Shown one piece after another: positions 34,440-46,216 of a stretch of DNA of 64,000 nucleotides. A model generated the notes under the pieces. The model saw only the letters and a program-made list of their open reading frames with translations. It was not told the origin of the DNA and ran no database searches. The position numbers and the translations under genes are program-made. The number at the start of each line of letters is the position of its first letter. Position 1 is the first letter of the stretch. The DNA comes from Desmodus rotundus. Taxonomy: Eukaryota > Chordata > Mammalia > Chiroptera > Phyllostomidae. The stretch lies in the NCBI RefSeq assembly GCF_022682495.2, contig NC_071389.1:174282056-174346055 (forward strand), read 5' to 3'.

Positions 34440-35035
34440 ATAGTTTTCAGACTGTTTCCTTTAAAACAACAGTCAAACTAACTCAATATTTGACTGGAAA
34501 CTCTCCAATGGCTTCTCATCTCACTCCATAAAAGACAATACCTTACAATGTCCTCCCCTGAGCTGACCTCTCTCAAAACCCGTTTTAGCCACCCTGATCC
34601 CATCCTCAGCATTATGCTCCCTCCTCCTCCACTCCAGCAACAAGAGATTCCTTGCTATTCTTCACACATACTCCACATACGCTCACCTCTACACTTTCTG
34701 CTCTTCCATATACTTAATCTCATTTTACCCCAACAGCTACATTGTTGCCTCCCTCACTTTATTAAACTGTTTGGTCAAATATTATTTTATTAAAGAAATT
34801 TTTCATGACTAGCCTACAGCAATTCCCCACTCCTAGATCTCCTTCTTCCCCTTACCTGTTTTACTCACATTTCTTCGGTTACCATTTCTCTTTTGCCACT
34901 AAAATATAATCTTTATAAGAGAGGGATTTTTATTTTGTTCACTGTTGTATCCTCAGTATCCTAAAACAGACCTGGCACATAGTAGGTTTGAAATTTGGAC
35001 ACACGAAAAATTATTTGAATGAGTAAATGAATATT
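34440..35035 (+). mobile_element. L2 LINE, 3' end of ORF2 and 3'UTR
   Basis: The L2 order is: GAAACTCTCCAATGGCTTCT, 'taaaagacaataccttacaa', a C-rich protein-derived segment, 'ggtcaaatattattttatta', AACTCACATTTCTTCGGTTA-like text and 'aaatataatctttataagag'. It ends with TTCACTGTTGTATCCTCAGT and CCTGGCACATAGTAGGTTTG. One of the longest L2 pieces in the window. Confidence 0.8.
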
Positions 35036-35039
35036 CAAG

Positions 35040-35420
35040 TGCAAACCCTATAAAAGATTGGTTGATAGACAAACACAAAAAACTCAACAGTAGGAGGAAG
35101 CACGAGTTACAGCTTGGAGGATTAGGCTGATGATGATATGGTAACCAAGATAGAGAACACAATAAGTGAAACAGGACTAGCGACAGTGAGTTCAACGTTA
35201 AGTATAATAGGTTTGAATGTCAGTAGAAATTTCATTATAGTTTGAGTCTAGGGCATGAATCTCATCTGGAGAAAGATAGGAGTAGCATCGATCAGCATTG
35301 ACTGTACTTGAAGCCATGGAAGTGGATGCTCTCCCTCAGAGAAGGTGTGTCACACAAAGAAGACCAAGAAGAGGCCTTAAGAGACTCCAGCTATATACTG
35401 ATACTGGTGCCAGATTAATG
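35040..35420 (-). mobile_element. L2 LINE fragment, antisense
   Basis: 'gtgagttcaacgttaagtat', 'taggtttgaatgtcagtaga', TTGAAGCCATGGAAGTGGAT and 'aagaagaccaagaagaggcc' follow the reversed L2 ORF2. In orientation opposite to the adjacent L2 at 34440-35035, so a separate insertion or a rearranged one. Confidence 0.65.
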
Positions 35421-35654
35421 GTGTTCCTTGTGTCTGAAATATCTTTATTTTAGATCAATCTCTGACTCTGAAACCTAGATAATGTTCTACAATAGACAAC
35501 ATCCCACTAAGCTAATGCTAGGTCCTTAACTTTCATGATGGCTTCAAAGCAAAAAGGAAAGTATATCACATGAAATTACAGAAGTTTATACATATATTAC
35601 TTTTGAGGTTAGCAGCCCATTTCTCAGAGATGAGTTTTCTATTGTCTTTTTTTT
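35421..35654. other. Unique sequence, nothing recognised
   Basis: No gene or repeat recognised. Confidence 0.35.
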
Positions 35655-35720
35655 TAGTATTTTTTTAAACATTTTTTTTATTGTTGTTCAAGAACAGTTT
35701 TCTCCATTTTCTTAAGGGCC
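35655..35720 (-). mobile_element. Very short bat L1 3' end stub, antisense
   Basis: TTTTTTTATTGTTGTTCAAG followed by 'aacagttttctccattttc' is a reversed bat-type L1 3' terminus. Only about 65 bp remains. Confidence 0.55.
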
Positions 35721-36115
35721 GGAAAGAAAGGTGATTGTCTTCCAATTGCTTCCATGAGTAACAGGGCACCAGCTCTTTCAATGAAAAACTTAGTTTGCAA
35801 TTTCTTATTCCAATTAAGTGTGTCTTTGGAGGGAGCTGGGCTTTGTGGTCTTCAAGAAGCATGCAGAATTGAGTATGGGACTGTGTGTTCTTTCAGCCAC
35901 GTGGCATCCACTGCCCCCTGTGTGGTGCCAGTGTCTTCCCCGTTTCCTTGCTTAACCTCCCTTCTCCATTTTCCTAGTATGGAATTCTGGTATAGATGAC
36001 ATCACCCCCCAGTGCTGGAGATAAGCATGTAACTCAAAATGCACAAAAAGAAAATCCATCCTCCTGGACACAGTGATTTACTTGAAGTTGGCCCTAAGAC
36101 CATAGCTGCACTGAT
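35721..36115. other. Unique sequence, nothing recognised
   Basis: The 81-codon ORF at 35754-35999 has no recognised domain. Confidence 0.35.
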
Positions 36116-36424
36116 TAGACAAAGTCACAAGACTTGTGTCTGGACTATTCAGTGAATGGAGTTCTAGTCCATCAGGCATGAACCTTGGAAGATGCAGGGC
36201 TGGAGCTGAGAGTTTTCCACTTGCTCTCAAACAGAACTATGAACGAAGTCACGATGGGAGGATCAGTCCTGACTGCATCATTTTAGTTCCTGGATCAGGG
36301 CATATCTGCAGTCCCTTCTAGCCTGACATTTTGCACTTCCAAAGCCAATAAACTCCTTTTTTACTGCTTAACCAAATTTAAATTGGGTTTCCTTTCATCT
36401 GTAAATCAAAGAGTCTAATACAGC
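36116..36424 (+). repeat. Probable LTR 3' part (MaLR/ERVL-like)
   Basis: 'gaccatagctgcactgatta' precedes. The distal end GCCAATAAACTCCTTTTTTA, 'aaatttaaattgggtttcct' and 'agagtctaatacag' resembles LTRs ending '...gggtttctgtcacttg...agtcctgactaataca'. The 5' boundary is unclear. Confidence 0.5.
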
Positions 36425-36885
36425 GAATATGGTTAGTGTTATTCTACCCGTAGGAAGAAAATTCCAGATGACAATCTGCAAATGATCTGTAGAGACACAA
36501 ACTCCATGCATCGTTCCCATAGCCTCATCTGTATGAGGGATACCCAAGAACTCTGGCTCTGTTTCCTTAGGGTGGAGTTGACGAAAGCTCATTCTGCTGT
36601 TTTCAGGTGCAACTGGGACTTTTATATCTGTCCCCACCTAGTAAAGGTGAGGTTTGTCCAGCTGTCACAATTACAGGGAGTACAGGATCAGGATTTCCTT
36701 AGAGACTACAAGACAACTTGAATCAGTTCTCTAGCTCTATTCTGCTCCTTTTTTTTTAGCAATGAAATTCAGTCAGTTTAATTTGAACTGAAGAACAGAG
36801 GGATAAATAAAACCACTAGAAACTGGAAGAGCTAGACCCCAAACTCAGGCAATCAGCCTCTGCATCTGTCTTTTTTTTTGGGGGG
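36425..36885. other. Unique sequence, nothing recognised
   Basis: ORFs at 36395-36637 (minus) and 36482-36721 (plus) overlap and neither shows a domain. Confidence 0.35.
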
Positions 36886-36968
36886 GGGAATCTTTTGGTT
36901 GTTGTTCTATTACAGTTGTCTCAATGTTCCCCTATTGCTCTCCCCTGCCCCACCCCCCCCCACAGCAA
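36886..36968 (-). mobile_element. Short bat L1 3' end stub, antisense
   Basis: AATCTTTTGGTTGTTGTTCT, then ATTACAGTTGTCTCAATGTT and a C-rich tract ending in CCCCACCCCCCCCC, is the reversed bat L1 3' terminus. A T9 G9 homopolymer pair directly precedes it. Confidence 0.6.
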
Positions 36969-37429
36969 TTCCACTGCTGGGATGATGCCGCTCCTTGTAA
37001 TAAGTGACGGCCATGAGTGGCACCCCAGAAATTCCAAGACCTGGCTTTACTTACGCAAACCTAATAAACTCGGCCCCAGGTTTCCTGCTCCCTAGCTGGG
37101 GAGTTGGATTAGTGTCATAATCAATTTATCAAAGATCTGGGGCCAAAGGGACTTTGATCTTAATATTATCCACCTTCAGACTCCTTTCATTTAAGCAGAA
37201 TCTTAACTAACTATATTGATTAAATAGGCTTTTAAAATAAATCTATTATCTTTTTACACAGATCAATGAATAGCAGGTCAGCTGATACTTTACTATATTC
37301 ACATGGCAAACTACTGGAAGAGGCAGGCAACTTTTTGTTTGTTTGGTTTGGTTTTTTGAAGGAATAGGAGCTGGCACTGCCTCCATAAACCTTGTTCTTT
37401 TCATCCTCTGACAAGGACTCCCAAAGGAA
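36969..37429. other. Unique sequence, nothing recognised
   Basis: No gene or repeat recognised. Confidence 0.35.
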
Positions 37430-38060
37430 GAACCTGTGGGACATTATCTATCCCAGCTGGAAAACAAAGAGAAGCTCATCCTGCTTTTGAAGTTTTATCA
37501 CTTTTAAAATATTGCTATTATGATGATAAGCCCTTTTGAGATTGACTTTTTATTTTCATGGATATCCTGATAGTGTTCAAATCAGAAGCAAACAAAGTCA
37601 CCTTTGGATTTCCTGTTTTGTGAAGTGCATCTCACTGAAAAATTGAACACCTCATTAACAGGGAAAGAAGAGGCCAACGAGGTAGTCTAGCATTTCCCCC
37701 AAAGTCTGACGTTCCAGGAGAGAGGGCAATAGTCTCCTTGACACACGCTGCCCAACTGCAGCGCGCCCTCAGACACAGGGCCCTAGCACAGTCTCCGTGT
37801 GCTGCTGCTGCTTCTTCCTCCACTGCCGCTCTCTGGAAAAATGTATGTTGTAGCCCAGCCAGCTGAGAAAATATTTTATCTTTGAATCCTCATGACCAAT
37901 TTGCAATTAAGAGGCATTGCTTCTGGGGGTGGGGTGTGGTTATTGTTGCTATTGGAATGTGAGTGGGATATTCGTAGCCTTCCCCAAAAGGCATTCAGCA
38001 GAGTCAAAGTGGACTTATTCAAGTTACATATTCAACAAGCAACTGTTGGAAACCCACAAC
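37430..38060. promoter_or_regulatory. Candidate conserved non-coding regulatory element
   Basis: Repeat-free. It combines an AT-rich wing ('tattgctattatgatgataa'), a CpG-containing centre (GCCCAACTGCAGCGCGCCCT, CACTGCCGCTCTCTGG) and a wing with GACCAATTTGCAATTAAGAG, GTGTGGTTATTGTTGC (RUNX and SOX type) and 'tatctttgaatc' (TCF/LEF type). A CTG-repeat-like GTGCTGCTGCTGCTTC lies at about 37799. The minus ORF at 37632-37823 (63 codons) is probably incidental. Confidence 0.35.
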
Positions 38061-39089
38061 AGTAATCGTATTCATTAGCCATCGTCCTCAAGAAAGAACA
38101 TCTAGAGTAGTACTATTGACTGAACATTATTCATCACTTATAAAGCCTGTTCTGGTCGTGACATGAGAGAAGTTTGCTTTGCCCTATTCCCATATAGCCC
38201 ATTTACAATATTTTCATGTAACTGGTGAATGCCTGTGGCATAGTATCTGAGTAGACAATTCACAGGTGAAAAATTGAACAACAACAAAGAAATAAAAAAC
38301 ATATAAGAAATTTTCATCCTCATAACTAATGAAAATCCAACATTAAATATCAATTAAATAAAACTCAATTTAGTCTTCACAAGGAAAAATCTAAATCCTT
38401 CCCAATATCTTTGGGATTCTTCAGAATTAATTACAATTCTTTCCAAACCTTATTCCACTTTCACTCTATGAGTTCAGTGCACAGGAGGCAACATTTTGTC
38501 ATTTCATAAAGCCGTCCTTTCTGCACTCCATGTGCCACGGACATGAGCCATATCTCCTTTCTTTGCTCCATGTAAATAACAAATTGACCCAAGGTTTATG
38601 ATGACACAGAGGTCATAAGTCACTATTTTTCTAAGCCCTACATCCTTTAAAGACTGCATTGCCCCCTGTATTTCAGAATCCCTACCCTAGACTCATCCTA
38701 CCTCCACCTTCATCACCCTTACCTCCCCACCGCTCCTCTGAATCTCCTCCCTACTTCAAAACTCAACTTCCCTCATTCTTCTTGCAGTTTTTCACCCCCT
38801 ACTTGGTTCAAGGTATTGCGAGTCACGTACATTTTCTCCTTAATAATAAATTTCTTTTCTGTGTCCCACCTTCAGCACAGAAAAGCCAAACTGACAGAGA
38901 CTTTGATATTTTTGCCTTCCCCTTCTGTCACTCCATAAGCTTCTCTGAAAAGAATGGAATAGTTTAGATAGTTATTTTCTCATTATTTTGAATTATTTCA
39001 CCCCCTTAAAAAGCAGAAACTACTACAGTCACTTTTGGCTTTAAGTAACATTTTTTTTCTATTTTTTAATTGAATTAAGTAAGATTTTC
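38061..39089. other. Unique sequence, nothing recognised
   Basis: A C/T-rich patch at about 38655-38760 gives the 102-codon plus ORF at 38659-38967. This could be an old L2 3' segment ('cttctctgtgtcccaccttc' style) but is not convincing. Confidence 0.35.
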
Positions 39090-39465
39090 ACAATAATAAT
39101 ACTCAATGCCAGTGAGGGTATAGTGAGGTAGACACATTCACACTTTAAGAGGTGTGAAAATTCATAAAAATTAGCTGGAGAGAAATATGAAAGGAATATT
39201 AAAGTCAAGACATTTTAAAGAATCCATACCTTTGAGCCTAGTAATTCCACTTCTGGAAATTTACTCTAGAAATAAGAATTTATGAATTGTCTTATATTTA
39301 AGGATGTTCCTTGCATTATTGTTTGCAATAAGAGATTAATAAATCCATTGATAAGAGAATAATTGAACAAAACATGGTATTTTCATACAAAATGTAGCCC
39401 TTAAAAACTGGGATTTTTAAAGAAATTCTAAGGCATAAAAAATGTGTCTTTCTTATTACTGGACT
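39090..39465 (+). mobile_element. Ancient L1 (L1M-type) ORF2/3'UTR fragment, sense
   Basis: TGAGCCTAGTAATTCCACTT, CTGGAAATTTACTCTAGAAA, AAGGATGTTCCTTGCATTAT, TGTTTGCAATAAGAGATTAA and 'acatggtattttcatacaa' follow old L1 ORF2 and 3'UTR order. Highly diverged. Confidence 0.75.
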
Positions 39466-39499
39466 CAGTCTCTCTAAAAACATGATGAAGTAAGTGACT

Positions 39500-39595
39500 A
39501 GTCCACACTTATACCTCCCGAAGCCCCAGCACAGTGCCCGTCATGTGTCCATGCCCAAGCATTTGTTGGATGATGAGTAAATAAATGAATAATAA
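39500..39595 (+). repeat. L2/MIR 3' tail fragment
   Basis: CCCCAGCACAGTGCCCGTCA, then 'gcatttgttggatgatgagt' and AAATAAATGAATAAT, like the L2 3' terminus. Confidence 0.6.
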
Positions 39596-42500
39596 ATTGA
39601 ATTTTGACTTTGTGAAATTCCTTCTCTTTTCCTCTAATGTTTTATAATTCTACATGATTTCTCTTTCAGAGTATACAACTTAGATGGGAAGACAAGATAA
39701 ACACATATAACAATAGTGAACCAAAAAAACCCTCTACAATCCCGTCCTCCTGACCTCGCTGAAACACTAGTCTGCGGTTCTGCATGTAAGGACCTTGGAA
39801 GTCACCCCTTCACCCCAACAACCGACTGAAACAGCAGCAATGCTTCCTGGATCTGCAAGAGAGCGGGGGACACAAGGCATACTGCTGCTCCTGACACTGG
39901 AAATACAGGTGAATGGAGGGAGCCTTGGCTGCCCAGAGCAGACTCACAAGTAGAAACCACATGGGAACCGGGGCCAGGGTAGGAAAACCTGAACTGTGGT
40001 TGAAGTACCGCTGGAGGCGCAGTGTAGATAACTCTGAGAGTTATCACATACTGAATTAGATTCATACTATGGGGAGATAGGGGGCAAGAAATCATAAATG
40101 TCCTGGTGAAAACTCATAAACCCATCTCCACTCTGGATAAACAGACCCAAGTATACTAGCTACTAACCTTCCAAGAGTTACACAGTACTCATAATCAAAG
40201 TATGGTGCATCTTTCTGAAATTACAATAAATATCTTTCGCTCATACTCCTACTCTCTCCAACAGTTTGAGGAGACTAACACAGTTATGTAATCCGTGAGA
40301 ATTCAGATTTACACCTGCAAGCCCACACAAAGTCTTTTTTGTTCAGCTGTTAGTCTTGATACCAAATTTCCAACAAAGCCCCATCCTTATAAAATTACAT
40401 GGTTAGATGTCTTCCAAAATAATACTTTAGTGAAGAAAAATTTCAAAAGTTGAAGCTGCCTATTATAAAGCAAGATTAAAATAAAAGCCAGATACTATAT
40501 ACCTATTTATGTACCAGAGCCCTTTGGAGGGCGATAGACTATAATGGTACTCAGTAACTGTGTGCCCACCACACCCTCAGGACCAATTTTGGCTCTCTTG
40601 GGGGCAGCATCATCCCCACTGAGAATGAATGGTCTGCACTATTCTGATGGAGAAAACTTGTTAAGCGCCATGCTCTTAAAATGCAATGCTGGGTCGGTAG
40701 GATTATCTTTGCACGGAAGATTCGTGGCATATGTAAAAGGCAGCACAGTATTTTCTTAAGCATTTGATTCAATCAGTTTTCCCCCAAAAATGGTTTCTAT
40801 GTTTTTGAAAGTTAGGGATGGGAGGGAGGGTGGTGAGAAGTAAAATTTAAAAAGAAAACAAAACTTTGACAACAGAAAAACCAACCAATGATTAAATTAG
40901 AGATAAAACTCACCATCTATTCTAGCACTCCTGACATTCCTTTGATAAATTGCTATTGGCAATTCTATACATAGTGGCTTGCATTTCTCTCTTTGTCCCC
41001 CTCCCCCATTCTCTCTCAATCATTCATTCTGTGTATAACACACACAACCACATATCTATATCACTGAGAAAGGATCAATCATTTCTTTCCCTATGCTGCT
41101 GAGACATACAATATTTATCACAGGTTATAGAAAAGAAGAAAAGAAAACCTAAGAATGTTCCCTTCAGCTGTATTTCTGCTGTGGACCCAGGAGTGTCCCA
41201 GTCCTCCTCATTTTGCTTATTTGTCAGCTCAGTCCAGAACAATCTATAGTGCAACAAGGCTGATAAAGTTAGGGACCCAACGGTCAGAGGAAAGAAAAAC
41301 AGACCTGATTATTGGTGATCTTCCTCACTATATTAAACACAACTCCCATTAGACAACCTCCCTTCCATTTCTTTAAACCTCTCAATACCTTGTAAATCAA
41401 ATATTTATCAACTGAGAACCTCTTTCCTAGCTGTCTGATGTTTCAGCTCTGACAAAGTTGGACACTAGCCAGTTGGTGAAGAAACCTGTGAAAGGAAATC
41501 AGCCACAAGAAAAAAGAAAACTCTATTTCATTTTTATTTCACAGGAACAAACTGCCAACAACACCCTCACCCCTCCGCATGCCTTTTTTTTTTTCCCCTT
41601 TAAACTTGCCCTTGTGAAAAATGCTTACCTGGAATGAGCAGGCCTGGCTACTGACTTAGTCAACAAATAATTACTAGACATTCATCAGCTGGGGCCATAT
41701 GTCTTTGGGTCCTTGTAATGCATATTAAAAAGTTGCTGAATGGCTATTAAAGTAGAAATTGTGACTAACAATCAACTCATTGAAGTATGTGCAGACGACA
41801 CAGTGATTTACAAAGGCAGATCAGAATCAGTTTGACAAACTGCATTCTTAAGGAGAATAGACAAAGCGGTTTATAGGATGCTTTCTGAAGGAGACAAGCC
41901 CTGAGCCCTGACTTAAAACAGAAGAAGGAACCCATATGGTGAGTGGGCAGAGAGAGGTGACAAGTCTACATGAAAGCGCAATTGGCATCTTCCCAGGAAA
42001 AGTAATTGCTCCAACAAAATTACCATGTAGATGAAACACATTTCGGATAAGTCAGAAAAAAATTTAGGACTGTTCTACAACAATCATATAGACCATGGCC
42101 TGAAGTAATACTATCAATGATTATCCACAAAATATTTTCAATTGAGAAACATATAAGCGATCTTGCATTCACTATAGTTGCTGGCTTATTGATATTAAAA
42201 GGACATACTCAACTTACTAAGAACACGAATCTGGTTATCCGAGATCAAAGTGTATTCTCTATTTTGTTCTAAACTCTGGTACACAACAGAAAGATGAGTG
42301 GCGATTTCTAGACATATAAAGTCCATCCCAGGACTCACCGCTGGAGTTTCCGGCCCAATGGATCCGGAGGGAGAGGCAGGACACCAGTGCTTTTCAAAAA
42401 CTCTGCAGGCGATTCTACGTGGCCCACAATTGTAGACTACGGCTCAGCACAGTTTGTTGTTCAACCAAGTTCCAAAGTAACTGGCTTCAACTAATTAAAT

Positions 42501-42869
42501 GAGCAAGTTTGTACACTGCTTCAAAGACTGGTTCTTTCAATTACTGCACATATTTGATTTTCAGAAACTACATTCCCTCATGGCAGAAAAACTGTGACCA
42601 CTCCACTCCCAGATACTACAGCTAATGATTTCTGTGTAAATATATTAATCAGTCCGTTCCACATAACGCTAAGATTAAGAACTCCTATGTGAACCTCTGA
42701 GTAAGCAACACTATTTGCAAAAGCCTAATGGCAGCCACATGACCAAGAATTTTAGGTAAAAATGGTGCTGGTTTATTTCAGGAGTATGTGTGTATATGTG
42801 CATGTCACCAAAGAAGAAAAGACAGAAGATAAAGTTCTGGTCCCAGCTCCCATATCAAGTGCCCACACA
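39596..42869. other. Unique sequence, nothing recognised
   Basis: The longest stretch without an identified repeat, about 3.3 kb. ORFs such as 39802-40095 (minus), 40544-40759 (plus) and 41848-42039 (minus) lack recognisable domains. A T/C run near 41585-41600 and several (A)n patches are the only simple features. No CpG cluster. Confidence 0.4.
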
Positions 42870-43232
42870 GGCTCAGGCACCTTGCTAAACTCTGGGCACT
42901 GGGGAATTCAGCAGCAGCCTTGCCTTCAGGCGTCTTGCAGTGCAGCAGAAAAGGCAGGAAATGAGTGAGGAAGTGCACAGCACATTGACTCCTATGGTAA
43001 GTGATGGGGGGGAAATTCAATTAGGCGCAGTGACAGAGGAAGGACAAAGAGCCTTCCCAGATAGAAGACTCAGAGAAGGTCCCTTTAAAGTGGTGAATTT
43101 TAGCATTTAAGCCTTCAGTTAAGACTTGAAGGATAAGAAGGCAACAGCCATTTAAAGAATGAGGGGAAAGCATTTCAGGCACGTGACAAAACCTGGGGTT
43201 GGAGAGAACCTAACCATCCTGGGCCATCTGTA
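42870..43232 (-). mobile_element. L2 LINE fragment, antisense
   Basis: 'aaactctgggcactggggaa', 'gacttgaaggataagaaggc', AAAGCATTTCAGGCACGTGA and ACAAAACCTGGGGTTGGAGA follow the reversed L2 order ('gtcttgaaggatgagtagga...gcattccaggcagagg'). Confidence 0.65.
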
Positions 43233-44551
43233 AAATGGTGAAATTGAGCTACGTAGTTTCAAATGATAATTCCTGCTCTAAACTTCTATAAAGAACAGAC
43301 TCAAGTAATTAGTGGGCAAGTAAGAAAATAAAAAGCATGAAGCAAAGCATTTTATTCTAATCTGATAGACATACTAAAGTTAGAAATGGAAGAGATGTTT
43401 GTTTAATCCTAATCCCACCAATTGATTAAATGACCCGGAAATAAGGTTACACACCCTTTCATATTAGTATAACCAGGAACCTCTACTCACAGATCATCTG
43501 TATGACACTTCTTGAAAACATCACTTTAAAACAGAAAGCTTAATGGACAAAAATACATAAATGGATAATGTAATAAGGCAGGAATCAATTATTTTCATTA
43601 GTCAAGAACACAGAAAAGGAACTAATGGCTTTTAAGCTGTGGTAGGGGAAACTTGGGTTAAATAGAGCAGAACCTTGCTGGTTCTCACTTCAGTAACTTC
43701 CAAACCCTGTAATTTCCAGAAAGAAAACTGGTGGTCTTAGTCCTATTCCAATGAGCATTAGTAGCACAAGGCAGACAGAGAACTCTCATGAGTGACTTTT
43801 CATTACGCTCCAAAATATGCTAAGAGAATGTCTGCTGGGTAGAGTCCCATGTAATATTACTAACAAAGTAAGTCTTTGTCAAAAGCAACAAGCTAAATGT
43901 AAATTTGATTATGGCAGTCTTCTGTCCTTATAGAACTCTCCCTCTCAGTTGAGCTCTTATTCTGAAAGTCAATAAATCATCAGGGGGGTTTCTATACAGC
44001 CGTGTGAATTAAAAATCAGACATCAAAGCCTCCTTTTTCCACCAGCAAGGGTAAGGTTTGCTTCATAAAGTTTTTCATTATATTTATTTTATATTGATAC
44101 ATACCTCACATAGAAAGATGAAAACTGTCCGACAATGTCATCTTTTCTATATATTCAGAACTCAAAGGAAAGCATTACTTAAAATAAAAAAAAATAAAAC
44201 AAAAAAGAAATAACGTCCTGTATGTTTTAGCATTTCAGAGGCTAACCACTTGTCCTCTTAGGAAGTTCACGGCTATGTGTGGGCTGTGAGCCTGGGGTTA
44301 TGCAACACTGCGTCAGTGGCCTTCAGGTGGTCCTTCACCCCACACTGATGGGCCGCAAGCCCTCCAGTGACCTACCAGCAATTGGTGGTGCATGTGTGAA
44401 ATGCATCTGTTGTACGGCTATGGGTATATACTGTTGTACAACAGGCAACGTTTTGTCAGCTAACAACATGCTGTAAAGAGGGCTACCGTTGCTCCGAGTA
44501 AAGAAGCAAAAAGCATAGCACAACAGCAAAGTAGGTGATGCCAGATGTACT
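43233..44551. other. Unique sequence with a small palindrome
   Basis: No gene supported. CTGTTGTACAACAG at 44431-44444 is a perfect 14-bp palindrome, and CTGTTGTAC also occurs at 44407-44415. The surrounding 44280-44480 block differs from its neighbours in base composition but is not recognised. Confidence 0.4.
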
Positions 44552-44940
44552 ACTAACATCAACCAACGTTTACTGAGCAATCACTATGTGTCAGGAAATG
44601 CTTTATTACTTCTCTTTTGGGGGGAGGGTATAAAAACAGTTTCTAATTTCCTTTTTATATTAAACCACATGTTTCTGTAAATAACTCAGAAAAGTCTGTT
44701 ATTTTATAAGTGCCTTCATACAAATATCAAGGCTTTATTACTTCTTTTAATCTTCACAATAACCCTTAAGGGAGGTACTGTTACTATTCCTATTTTCAAG
44801 TTCAGGAAACAGGGACTCATATAGATTAAGTAACTGTCCCAATTTCAAAGAGTAAGTAGTAGAACTGAGATTTGAACCCAGGCCTACTTACTCAAAAGCT
44901 TAATTGCTTAATTTATAAACTGTAATTCAAATTATTAGCA
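44552..44940 (-). repeat. MIR SINE split by a 118-bp insertion
   Basis: The plus strand begins 'caacgtttactgagcaatca' and CTATGTGTCAGGAAATGCTT. After the insertion it resumes CTTTTAATCTTCACAATAAC, 'ggaggtactgttactattcc', ATTTTCAAGTTCAGGAAACA and GAACTGAGATTTGAACCCAG, all reversed MIR. Removing 44614-44731 together with one copy of the flanking 14-mer restores a continuous MIR. Confidence 0.85.
44614..44731. mobile_element. Unidentified 118-bp insertion with 14-bp target duplication
   Basis: It is flanked by identical copies of GCTTTATTACTTCT at 44600-44613 and 44732-44745. The insert starts CTTTTGGGGGGAGGGTATAA and ends 'catacaaatatcaag', with no poly-A and no known SINE or LINE body that I recognise. 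Duplication length fits L1-type target-primed insertion. The left CTTTTGGGGGG could be a worn, reversed tail. Alternatively it is a tiny 5'-truncated retrocopy of some transcript. Confidence 0.6.
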
Positions 44941-45760
44941 CATAAAATATTTTTGTGATATCAAACCCTATCTACCTGGTAATCTTTCATTATTCCCAAT
45001 GCAAAGACATCTTAATGTTCTGCTGTTAAGTCCATGTCTCAAGGACTGAAATCACGGAGCTCCTTCCAAACTGAAAAGAGCATACGCCTTCTCCTGTGGT
45101 AATCTGGCAATAGGCTTATTGCCCTAAAGCAGAAGGCCCATCTGACACAAGGGGAAAAGGGCCACTCCTTTCAGTCCAACAGACTGTGGAAAGAATTGGG
45201 AAGACAGAGGTAGAAAAGAAAGGCAGATATCAGAGTCCTTTATTATTTCCTTCACCTAACCCTTCTCAGGACCTGGAGGAAGTAGGGAAGATTAGGTGCA
45301 GGGAACAGTGGAGAAACCTCCAATTAAAGATGTAAGAGCCTAAAGGACTCTGGGAAGAGGCTAATTGATGCATTCATTACTCCTGATCTGTGAATGGCTA
45401 CAGTAATGTAATCTCAATGGCCCAACACATCCCGCAGAGGCAAAGCCAGAATTCAGCTCCCTGATGATGGAGATGGGATTGAGAAATTGGACTGCAAATT
45501 TGCCACATGCTCCCAAAGGAAAACTAGCAAATTAGTTGAGCCTCAACCAAGCAGAAGAGAACAGATGATGGGTTACAACAGTCTCACACTTCAGCAGTGG
45601 ATACTATCAGAACGATAGGAAAAGTTGTGTTTAACACTCAGTCCCACGAGCAACTTAAACAGCCACCCCTCAGCACAGAACAGCAGGATGCAGAACCCAT
45701 AGATAGATAAGCAATTACCCTCCTTCATGTACTTCAATGCTATCTTAAAGAAAAGATGGT
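44941..45760. other. Unique sequence, nothing recognised
   Basis: No gene or repeat recognised. Confidence 0.35.
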
Positions 45761-46216
45761 TATTATGGTTTGGATTGTGTCCTCCCTAAAAGGATATGTA
45801 TTCCTAACCCCTAGTACTTCAGAATGTGACCTTATTTGGAAATAAGGTCATTGCAGAGATAATTAATTTAAAGAAGACCATATTAGACCAGGGTGGGCTC
45901 CTAATCCAATATAACTGGTCTCTTATAAGAAGATGGCCATATGAAGACAGTGAAGCACAGGGAGAACCCCATGGGATGATGAAGGGAGCAAGTGGAGTTC
46001 CTTCAAGCCAAGGAACACCAGAGACTGCTGGTACATTTCCAGAAGTTAGGAACAGGACAGGAAGGAGTCTCCTAAAAGTCTCAGACTGGAGCATGGTTCT
46101 TGCCAATGTCTCGATTTTGAGCTTCTGTTCTCCAGAACTTTAAGACAATAAATCTCTGTGTTTTAAGTCACCCAGTTTGTGATACATTGTTATAGCAGCC
46201 CTGGAAAATTAATACA
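45761..46216 (+). mobile_element. MLT1-type (ERVL-MaLR) solo LTR with 5-bp target duplication
   Basis: It starts TATTATGGTTTGGATTGTGT, with 'cttcagaatgtgaccttatt', 'ggaaataaggtcattgcaga', 'gactggtctcttataagaag'-like text and CCAAGGAACACCAGAGACTG. AATAAATCTCTGTGTTTTAA and the terminal CAGCCCTGGAAAATTAATAC follow. The pentamer ATGGT flanks it on both sides (45756-45760 and 46217-46221), as expected for an ERVL-type integration. The 105-codon plus and 95-codon minus ORFs here are inside the LTR. Confidence 0.88.
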
